Shown here one piece after another: positions 1 through 10,200 of a DNA stretch of 52,466 bases. The DNA comes from Candidatus Methanomethylophilaceae archaeon. GTDB taxonomy: Archaea; Thermoplasmatota; Thermoplasmata; Methanomassiliicoccales; Methanomethylophilaceae. Below the pieces are notes generated by a model. The model worked only from the letters and a program-made list of their open reading frames with translations, did no database searches and was not told the origin of the DNA. The stretch's first letter is position 1. Every line of letters begins with the position of its first letter. The DNA lies in assembly GCA_017519045.1 (NCBI GenBank), contig JAFWTC010000051.1:1-52466 (forward strand), read 5' to 3'. The position numbers and the translations under genes are program-made.

Positions 1-228
1 ATGGATAAATGCGCCGCCGAATCCCTGCTGCTTCAGCTCGAGGAGCATGCGGTCGATGTCATCGGTGGTCACGTCGGTGTTCCACACCCATAGCGGCGCA
101 GGGCGGTATTCGGCAGACGGTGTCTGGAACTGGGAGCGAATCTGTTGGAAACTCGTCTCGATGGTCTCGGTTGTCTGGCAGGCGCTGAACAGGAGCAGGG
201 CCAGGGGGAGTATGAATGACTTTTTCAT
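1..228 (-). CDS. N-terminal fragment of a Bacteroidota-like lipoprotein (probable glycoside hydrolase)
   Basis: Only the first 76 codons lie in the window; the gene runs off the left edge. Seen: a short basic start (MKKSF), a hydrophobic stretch and a lipobox-like LFSAC with Cys17, then an Asp/Glu/Gln-rich spacer and the motif PAPLWVWNTDV followed by GFGGAFIH. Known: this order resembles N-termini of secreted Bacteroidota glycoside hydrolases of the large rhamnosidase-like type. The ATG overlaps the TGA of the upstream BASS frame by four bases. A bacterial-style lipoprotein beside archaeal genes suggests a chimeric contig end or a recent transfer. The enzyme class is a guess because the catalytic part is absent. 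Confidence 0.6.
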   Translation of the reverse strand, partial: MKKSFILPLALLLFSACQTTETIETSFQQIRSQFQTPSAEYRPAPLWVWNTDVTTDDIDRMLLELKQQGFGGAFIH

Positions 229-1121
229 CTTCGGGCTCCTGAGACGTTGTGCCACACGCTGAAGATCGCTCCGGGAACCGTGGCCAGCGGAAGCGCCGGG
301 AAAGAGGAGGCGGCCAGCGAGGTGGCTAGGCCGGAGTTCTGCATCCCCACCTCTATGGACAGCGTCCTTCTCCTGTTCCGTTCCATTCCGGCTATGCGAC
401 CGACGACGTATCCCGCAGCATATCCGGCCAGGTTGTGAAGTACAACCACCGCGATGACCGTCAGGCCGCACTCTTCCAAAAGGCCGACCGAGCGGGATAC
501 GACGCACATCACTATCAGCACGATGGCGGCCAAGGACACCACGGGGAGCGCCCCGGAGGCCTTCTCCGTGGCCGACGGGAGGAAATGAGTCACGAGGAAC
601 CCTGCGGCCAGCGGGAGGACGACCACCTTGGCCATGGACAGGAACATCCCGGCCGCATCCACGTCTATAGACTGCCCGATAGCTAAAAGGACGATGAGCG
701 GGGTGACCAGCGGGGCCAGGAGGGTGTTGACGGCGGTCATCCCGACCGAGAACGGGACGTCCCCCTTGGCGAAGTAGGTGATCACGTTGCTGGCGGTTCC
801 CCCGGGACAGGCCCCCACGAGGATCACGCCGGCGGTCAGGCCTGCTTCCAGACCGAAGACGGAGCATAAGGCGTAAGCGGCCAGGGGCATGATGGTGAAC
901 TGCGCCGCGCATCCGATGGCGACATCCCTGGGGCGGACGAACACGGCCTTGAAGTCGGCCGGCCTTATCGTCAGCCCCATGCCGAACATTATGGCCATCA
1001 GCAGCCAGTCGATCCATCCCGTGCTTATCCACAGTCCCGTCGCCGGCGCCAGGAAAGCGAGGACGGCCGCCGCTAGGACCACCGCGGCCATGAAGCGCCC
1101 GACCGCCTCAGATGCGTTCAT
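225..1121 (-). CDS. Bile acid:sodium symporter (BASS) family transporter
   Basis: A 298-residue membrane protein with about nine hydrophobic segments. It carries the BASS signatures GACPGGTASNVITYFAKGD (about residues 103-121) and, near the end, the EVGMQNSGLA motif. The family uses a sodium gradient to move organic anions across the cytoplasmic membrane; the substrate cannot be read here. A TATA-like GCTATAAC lies about 27 nt before the ATG, fitting a leaderless transcript. Relatives usually continue some residues after the SVWHNVSG motif; here the frame ends just after it as GARR. The penultimate codon is CGA (231-233), so the real stop may be there. The downstream lipoprotein start overlaps by four bases. 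Confidence 0.88.
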   Translation of the reverse strand: MNASEAVGRFMAAVVLAAAVLAFLAPATGLWISTGWIDWLLMAIMFGMGLTIRPADFKAVFVRPRDVAIGCAAQFTIMPLAAYALCSVFGLEAGLTAGVILVGACPGGTASNVITYFAKGDVPFSVGMTAVNTLLAPLVTPLIVLLAIGQSIDVDAAGMFLSMAKVVVLPLAAGFLVTHFLPSATEKASGALPVVSLAAIVLIVMCVVSRSVGLLEECGLTVIAVVVLHNLAGYAAGYVVGRIAGMERNRRRTLSIEVGMQNSGLATSLAASSFPALPLATVPGAIFSVWHNVSGARR

Positions 1122-1143
1122 GCGACGCCCAGGACGAGGACGG

Positions 1144-1152
1144 TGTTATAGC
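1144..1152 (-). promoter_or_regulatory. TATA-like box of the BASS transporter gene
   Basis: On the minus strand GCTATAAC is centred about 27 nt upstream of the ATG at 1121, the usual archaeal distance from box to transcription start, so the mRNA is probably leaderless. No Shine-Dalgarno sequence is visible. Confidence 0.45.
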
Positions 1153-1206
1153 TTGCCTTGAATCTGCACATGAGCCCGCTCTATGATGCACTCAAGGGGC
1201 GTTAAC

Positions 1207-1216
1207 AGATATATCC
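1207..1216 (+). promoter_or_regulatory. TATA-like box of the NRPS1 operon
   Basis: AGATATATCC stands about 45 nt before the ATG at 1259, which predicts a short leader of roughly 20 nt. It is the only AT-rich element in the gap between the divergent BASS gene and NRPS1, so it probably drives NRPS1 and the SpoIIE and STAS genes behind it. Confidence 0.4.
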
Positions 1217-1258
1217 GATGCAGTAGCATACGGAATACATCACGAAGACGGGCGGCCG

Positions 1259-4200
1259 ATGGATATGCGGAACGTACTCGAGACTATTTTGGAAAGGGCG
1301 GAGTCCACGCCGGACAAGACGGCCATCTGGACTGACAAAGGGGCTTTCACATACAAGGAGCTGCGCGACTACTCGTACCGCACGGCGGCGGCCATGAAGA
1401 AGGACGGGCTGCGCAAGGGCGGGGGGATCACCATAGAGCTCCCCAGATGCAAGGAGTACATGGGATTCATGCTGGGCGCATGGATGCTGGGAGGATTCTT
1501 CGTCCCCTCCGACGACGCATATCCGAAGGACAGGAAGGACTACATCGCGGAGGACTGCAAGGCCAGGATACGCATCACGCCCGATTATCTGGAAAAGGTA
1601 GGCTCCAAGACGCTGGACTGCGACCCCGAGTTCTCCGCTCCCGAAGACGTGGCGTTCATAATCTACACGTCCGGCTCCACCGGAAGGCCGAAGGGGGTCG
1701 TCCATTCCCATCGCTCGATCTCCGCCCTCGTGGACAGGATCGGCGACCTCGTCAAGATCGAGGAGGACGACAAGTTCGCGAATCCCGCCTCGTTCACCTT
1801 CATCGTCGGGACCACCAACAACATCTTCCTCCTGGCCCTGGGGTGCCCGGACTACATCGTGCCCGCCGAAGCCCGCATGAACCTCAACAAGCTCTCCGAA
1901 TTCAACTCGGACCACGGGATAACCTACACGTTCATGGCCCCCGCCATGCTCCCGTATTACCGCCAGAAGAGCAAGACCCTCCGCATGGTCATCATCGGAG
2001 GGGAGCGCGCAGTCAAGGTCTGGTCCGACGACTTCACCATAGTCAACGGGTACGGGTCGTCGGAGACCTGCAGCATGGCCACATGCTTCTTCCTCGACAA
2101 GGCCTACGAGAAGACCCCTCTGGGGAAGCCCCTCAAAGGGGTGAACGCCTACATACTGGACGAGGACGGCGAAGAGGCGGAGGAGGGCGAGATATGCTTC
2201 ACAGGGCACTTCTCTGAAGGATACCTGAACCTCCCGGAGGCCACCGCGAAGACGTTCGTCCCGAATCCGTTCAAGGACCGCGACGGACATGACATGATGA
2301 TCCGCACCGGGGACATCGGGAGGCGCCTGGAGGACGGCAACCTCCTCTACCTGGAGCGCAAGGACTGGATGGTGAACATCAACGGCCAGCGCGTCGAGCC
2401 GGGAGAGATATCCGGGGTCATGATGACCATCCCCGGAATCGTACAAGCAGCGGTCAAGGACTTCCAGGGCGCCGACGACCAGACGTTCCTGTGCGCATAT
2501 TACGCGGCCGCCGTCGACATCCCCGAGGACGCCGTCCGCGACTATCTCAAGAGCAAGCTGCCCGGATACATGGTGCCCGCGTATCTGATGCGCATGGACA
2601 GGCTCCCGCTGAACCCCAGCGGAAAGATAGACAGGCATTCCCTCCCGGACCCCACCGCGCCCGGAAGCGGCTCCGCGGTCACCGCCGGACCCACGGACTT
2701 CGAGGAGAACGCGGTCACCAAGGGCGTGAGGGAGATACTGAAGGGCCTGACCGGAAGGGACGACTTCCGCTACGACGAGAATCTGGTCTACTGCGGACTG
2801 AGCTCGCTCACGGCCATCAAATTCGCATCGGAGGTCATGGGAAAGTTCGGCGTGGACATAGACGTGGCCTCGATGCTGGGAGGATGCTCCATAGCCTCCG
2901 TGTCCGACGAGATAATCTCGAAGCTCGTGGAGAAGGCGACGTCGGCTCCGGTCGATAGGAAGGCCCTCAGGGACAGATACCCGCTCACGAAGACGCAGAT
3001 GGGCGTCTACCAGGCGTGCTACGCCGACCCCGAGACCGTGATGTACAACATCCCGATGCAGGCCAGGTTCACGAAGGAGCAGCTGGCCGGGAGAAGCCTC
3101 GAGGACGCCTTCAGAAGCGCCGTCGAAGCCCATCCCGGGCTGAAATGCACCATAGAGCCCGACGGCAAGGGCGAGATGTGCATGGTCCCGCACCCGGACG
3201 CGGAGGTCAGGATCGAGCACATGGAAGGCTCCGAGTCCGACCTGGAGGCGTACCGCGGATCCTTCGTGAGGCCGTTCGACATGTCCGAGGGGCTGTACAG
3301 GGCGGTAATCTTCGACACCGGCGAGGCGGAGACGCTTCTCCTGGACTTCAGCCACATAATGTTCGACGGCTCGTCCAGCCTCATCCTCATGGACGACCTG
3401 AAGACCGCCCTGTCCGGAAAACGGCCAGCGGCGGAGACTTTCACCATGTTCGACCTCTCAGACGAGGAATCCGGGCGCATTGGATCCGGAGACTACGCCC
3501 GCTCCGAGAAGTACTATTCGGAGTTGCTCTCGGACGCGGACGGCGTCTCGCTCATACAGAGGGACGTCTACGGGGACGGGAGGGTCAAAGGACATCTGAG
3601 ATCCAAGCTGGACCTCCCTCCCGGGAAGCTGAAGGCGTTCGTCGAGTCCATAGGGACGAGCGAGAACGCGTTCTTCCAGTCGGCGATGGGATTCGCGCTG
3701 TCCAGGTTCAACTGCACCGACGACGCCTGCCATGCAACCGTATACGCGGGAAGGAGCGGGGGAAGGACGGCCCGCCTCGTGGGGATGCTGGTCAAGACCC
3801 TCCCGGTCGTGTTCAGGTTCGATCCGGACGAGAGCCCCGGGGCGCTCATAAGACGCACGGGGGACCAGATGATATCCTCGATGCAGAACGACGCGTTCCC
3901 GTTCTCGGAGATCAGCGCCCGCTTCGGAGTGACCTCGGACGTCCTGTTCGCATATCAGGGGATATTGGAGGACGAGGGCGCCCTGGACTCCCAGATGGAG
4001 ATAAGGGACGTCAAGAACCCCCTGACGGTGCAGGTGTACCCCATGACGGACGGGTTCCTCATGGACGTCGAATACGACGCGTCCATGTACTCGGAAGGAA
4101 TCATGAAGAGCTTCCTGTCCACGATGGAGAGATGCTCCCTCGGATTCCTGGACGCCCCGACGCTCAGGGACGTGGCGGTGGCCGGGGACGAGGACGTCGC

Positions 4201-7200
4201 CCTGGCGAAGAAGGTCAACTCCACCGACAGGGAGTACGACAAGAGTAAGACTATAGTCGATATGTACAGGGCCAGAGCGGCGGAACGCCCTGACGACGAC
4301 GCCGTGATATTTGGTAAGACTATAGTCTCATATTCGGAGCTGGACAGGATCTCGGACCATATAGCATCGTATATCTCTTCAAAAGGAATAGGCAAGGAGC
4401 AGTTCGTCTCCATACTGGTTCCGAGGTCCGCGACCATGGCAGTGGCCGCCATGGGAGTCGTGAAGTCGGGAGCCGCCTATCAGCCCCTGGACCCCACGTA
4501 TCCCGAGGAGCGCCTGCTGTTCATGATGCAGGACTCCGGGGTCAGGCTGCTGATAGCGGACAGGTCGCTGGTGGACCGGGTGCGCGGATACGAGTGTGAC
4601 ATCCTCTATACAGACGAGTTCGACCGGCTGTTCGCGGGAGAGGCTCCGAACGTGAAGGCGCTGGCCCCCTCGCCCGAGGACGCGTTCGTCATCCTTTACA
4701 CGTCCGGGACCACAGGAACTCCCAAGGGCTGCGTGCTGGAGAACAGGAACATAGCGGCATTCGCGGACTGGTACGGCAAGAAGACGGAGCTGGGGCCGGG
4801 ATCCAGATACGCCACATACGCCAGCTTCGGGTTCGACGCCTGCATGATGGACATCATGGTCCCCCTCTCCTACGGCGCCTGCATAGCCGTCATCCCCGAC
4901 GAGATCCGCAGCGACCTGAACGCCTTGGACGAATTCTACTCCGAGAACAGGATCACCCACGGGTTCATGACCACCCAGATGGGAAGGATGTTCATCGAGA
5001 ACACCAAGTGCAAGACCTTGAGGCACTTCTCCACCGGAGGCGAAGCGTTGGTTCCGGTCAAGCCGCCGGAGTGGCTGGAGTTCCACAACATCTACGGCCC
5101 CACGGAGACCACCGTGAGCGTTACCTCCTTCCTGGTGAAGAACGACTACCCCCTTCTGCCCATAGGGGTGCCGAACACCAACGTGAGAGTTTACGTGCTG
5201 GACAAGGACCGCAGGATCGTCCCCACGGGCGCGTGCGGAGAGCTGTGCATAAGCGGACCCCAAGTGTTCAGGGGATACCTGAACAATCCGGAGAAGACCG
5301 CCGCCGCGCTTGTGGACAACCCGTACTCCGACGGCCCGGACCACGACCGCATGTATCGGACTGGGGACATAGTCCGCCTGCTCCCTGACGGCAACGTGGA
5401 CTACATCGGACGCCGCGACGGAATGGTAAAGGTCCGCGGGTTCAGGATAGAGCTCACCGAAGTGGAGAGGGCGATACGCGCGTTCAAGGGAATCAAGGAC
5501 GCGACCGTCCAGGCGTTCGACTCCCCGTCCGGAGGAAAGCAGATCGCCGCGTACGTCGTATCCGACGAGAAGGTGGACGTCAGGGCATTGGAGAGTTTCA
5601 TACTCAGGACCAAGCCGCCGTACATGGTCCCGGCCGTGACGATGCAGCTCGACAGCATCCCGCTGACCGTGAACAGCAAGGTGGACAGAAGGAAACTTCC
5701 CGTTCCGACCATCGACCTGGGCGCGTCCACGCCGCCTAAAACTGACGTCCAGAAGCGCATTTTCAAGATTGCCTCGGAGGTCCTGGGCACCGACAGGTTC
5801 GGAATAGACACCGATCTTTTCCAGGCGGGCCTGACGTCCATAAGCAGCATCCGCTTCAACGTGCTCCTCTCGGAGGAGTTCGGCATACCGTTCAAGTCCA
5901 AGGACGTCAAGGAGAATAGCACTATAGTGAAACTCGAGAAGCTCATCGAGAGTTCCGCCCCCGCCGAGACGTTCGAGGTCCAGGACGACTATCCGCTCAC
6001 CAAGTCCCAGGAGGGGGTGTTCGTGGAATGCATGGCCAGGCCGGACAGCACCACATACAACATCCCCCTGCTGATAAGATACGACGGCTCGTTGGACGAA
6101 TCGAGGCTGAGGTCGGCCATCGCAGAGGCCGTCAACGCCCACCCGTACATGATGACCACCCTGGCCATGAACGACTCAGGGGACATCCGCCTCGTCAGGA
6201 AGGGCATACAGACGTTCAGCCCGGACGAGATAGAAGATGTCTCGACGGACTCCATCGGCTCCATCCTGCCGACGCTGGCCAAGCCGTTCCAGCTGATGGG
6301 TTCGAGGCTGTTCCGCATCAAGCTCATCCATGCCGACGGGAAGTACCTGTTCCTGGAGATGCACCACATCATCAGCGACGGGACGTCCATGAAGGTCCTG
6401 ATCGACGACATCTCCAGAGCGTACGCGGGCGAGAGGCTGGAGCCTGAGAGGTTCAGCGGATTCGAGGCGTCGCTCAAGGAGGCGGAGGAGAGGACCCCGG
6501 AGGCCCTCGCCGGCGCCAGGAAGTACTACGAGGACCTCCTGGCCGGCTACGACAGGGAGTTCCTCCCCAGGGGCGACAGATACCATCCGGACCCGGGATC
6601 CGAAGGAACCTTCCTGATGAGGAGCGGAAACGGGCTGGGCAGGATTCTGGCCGAGCGCTGCGAGAGGGCAGGAATCACCATGAACGGCCTCATGTGCGCC
6701 GCGTTCGGATACGTCCTCGCGAAGTACAACGGCAGCGGCCACTCGGTATTCACCACGATATACAACGGAAGGAGCGACTCCAGGACCATGGGCTCGGTGT
6801 CGATGTACGTCAAGACCCTCCCGGTCCTCTGCGACGTCTCGGACGACTCCATGTCCCCTCTGCGCCTGTCCGAGAAGATCGGCGCCCAGATCCTGGACAG
6901 CATGGCCAACGACATCTACTCCTTCTCGGAGGTCAGCCGCGAGCTCGAGGTCAAGGCCGACGTCATGTTCGTCTACCAGGGCGACGGATTCAAGTTCGAC
7001 GTCTTCTGCGGAAAGCCCTCCGAATCCGTCCAGGTCAGCCTGTCCGGCGAGAAGGAGCCCATACTGTTCCAGGTGGCCATGGACGGCGACGAGCTGGCGT
7101 ATCTCGTGGAGTTCGACAGGGACAGGTTCACCAAGGAGTTCATCAGGTTCTTCACGAAGTCGTTCGACAAGGCCGTGTCGGAGTTCCCGGTCTGCACCAC

Positions 7201-10200
7201 GCTGAGGGAGGTCGACCTGGCCGACGCCGACACCATGGCGGCCGTGAAGAGGATGAACGACACCGACGCCCCGTTCGACGGATCCATCACGGTGGTGGAC
7301 ATGTTCAGGAGGAACGCCAGGGAGCATCCAGACAATCTGGCGGTGGTCCATCTGGACGACAGCCTGACCTACGGGGAGCTGGACGAGAGGACGGACTACA
7401 TCGCCGGCTACATCCGCTCCAAGGGGATCGGGAAGGACGAGTACGTCGCCGTGCTTGTCCCAAGGTCCATGGACATGGTCGTCGCCGCGGAAGGCGTGAT
7501 AAAGTCTGGAGCGGCCTACCAGCCCCTAGACCCCACGTATCCCGAGGAGCGCCTGCTGTTCATGATGCAGGACTCCGGGACGAGGCTCCTGATAGCCGAC
7601 AGGTCCCTCCGCGGGCTTGTGTCCGGTTATAGCGGGGACGTCCTGTACACTGACGAGATCGACGGATTGTGCAACGGAAGACGCCCGGACGTCACGCAAT
7701 TCGCTCCAGCGCCCGAGGACGCCTTCATAATCCTGTACACGTCCGGAACCACCGGCACGCCCAAGGGATGCGTCCTGGAGCACAGGAACATAGCCAGCTT
7801 CCTCAACTGGATGATCCCGGAGGTCAAGCTCGACAGCAAGTCCAGATACGCCTCCTATGCGAGCTACGGGTTCGACGCGTGCATGATGGACATCCACTCC
7901 TCCCTCTCCGCCGGGGCCGCCGTCCATATAATTCCAGAGGACATGCGCAAGGACTTGGCCGAGATAGACCGGTACTTCATCAGCAACGGGATCACCCACG
8001 GGTTCATGACCACTCAGATGGGCAGGATGTTCATGGAGAACACGGAATGCAGGTCCCTCAAGGCGTTCATGACCGGAGGGGAGAGGCTGGTTCCGCTGAG
8101 CCCTCCCAAGTGGGTCGACTTCTACAACATCTACGGCCCGACTGAATGCACCGTGAACGTCACCACCTTCATCGTCAGAGACGACAGCCCCCTGCTCCCG
8201 ATAGGGAGGCCGAACACCAACGTGAGGCTGTACGTCCTGGACGGAAGCGACAGGATCGTCCCGGTGGGATGCTGCGGGGAGCTCTGCATCAGCAGCCCCC
8301 AGGTGTTCAGGGAGTACCTCAACAACCCCGAGAAGACCGCCAAGACCGTCACCAGGAGCCCGTTCTCCGACGAGCCCGGATTCGACCGCCTCTACAGAAC
8401 CGGGGACGTGGTCCGCATGCTCCCCGACGGGAACATAGACTACATCGGCCGCCGCGACGGGATGGTCAAGGTCCGCGGGTTCAGGATAGAGCTCGGAGAG
8501 GTCGAAGGCGCCGTGCGCGGATACCCGGGCATAAAGGACGCCACCGTGAAGGCCTTCGACGACCCCGCCGGAGGGAAGTCGATCACCGCCTACGTCGTCT
8601 CCGACGCCCCCGTCGACTTCAAGGGCCTCGCCGACTTCATCAGGAGCACCAAGCCGCCGTACATGGTCCCCGCCCACTTCATCCAGCTGGACTCCATCCC
8701 CATGACCGTCAACGGGAAGGTGGACAAGAGGAAGCTTCCAGAGCCCTCGTCCGAGCCCAGGAGGGCGGGAAGGGAGCCGTCCGGACCCGTGGAGACAAAG
8801 CTGTGCGAGATATTCGCCGGGGTCCTGGGCCTGGAGAAGGTGTACGCGGACGACGACTTCTTCGAGATCGGAGGGACGTCCATATCCGCGTCCAAGCTCG
8901 TGCTAAGCTGCATGAACTCGGGCTTCCCGATAGTATACAAGAACGTCTTCGACAACCCCTCCCCGGAGGCGCTGGCCAGGTTCATGGACACCCTCGGGAA
9001 GACCTCAGGAGAGGAGAAGAGGGCCGCCATAGACGAGAGCCCGCTGGCGGCCAACGTCGAGGAGAGCCTGGACTCCATAGGGTCGCACATCCCCCGCAGG
9101 ATCCTCCTGACGGGAGCCACCGGATACCTGGGCGCCCACGTCCTCCAGGAGCTTCTCAGAAGGAACGCGAAGCACGTCTGCTGCCTCGTGAGGAGCGGAA
9201 GGGGACAGACGTCCGAGGAGAGGCTGAAGACCGTCTTCATGTACTACTTCGGCGGGATGGCCTCCGAGGACTCCCTGAAAGACGTCTCCATAGTGGACGG
9301 CGACATCACCGACCAAAACCTTCTGGAGAAGCTGGAGGGATGCGAGTTCGACACGATAATCAACTGCGCCGCGGTGGTCAAGCACTTCGCTGCCGACGAC
9401 TCCATCGAAAAGGTCAACGTCGGAGGCGTCAAGAACCTCATAGACGTGGCCGAGAGGACCGGGTCCATGCTGGTCCAGATCTCCACGGAGAGCGTCGCCG
9501 GGGAGTCCGTCAACGGGAGCATCCCCGCGGACAGGAGGCTGAGGGAGAACGAGCTCGACTTCGGGCAGAACCTGGACAACAAGTACGCCCGCTCCAAGTT
9601 CATGGCCGAGGAGGAGATAATAAAGGCGATCCCGGGAGGCCTGAAGGCGAAGATCATCCGCGTGGGGAACCTCATGAGCCGCGACAGCGACGGGGAGTTC
9701 CAGATCAACTTCAACACCAACGCGTTCATGAAGCAGATGAGGTCCTACGTGAAGCTGGGATTCTTCCCCGTCACCGACATGGACGCGGAGGTGGAGTTCT
9801 CGCCGATAGACATGGTCGCCAAGGCCGTCGTGATCCTCGCCGGCACCCCCGACCGGTTCACCGTGTTCCACGTGAACAACTGCCACAAGGTCCACATGGC
9901 GAACGTCCTGAAGGTCATGAGGGACAACGGCATGCCCGTGGAGGTCGTCTCCAAGAAGGAGTTCGACAGAAGGTTCTTCGAGGCCATGAAGGACGAGGCC
10001 AACGAGGAGTACGTGTCCGGGCTGATAAGCTACCTCGGGAACGCCGGGGAGACCCGCAGGTTCATCGCGGCCGACGACTCCTACACGGTGAAGGCGCTGT
10101 ACAGGCTGGGATTCTCATGGCCCATAATCTCCGACGGATACATGGACAAGGCGTTCAAGACGCTGAAGTCCCTGAGGTTCTTCAGGCGAGGCCGCTTCTG

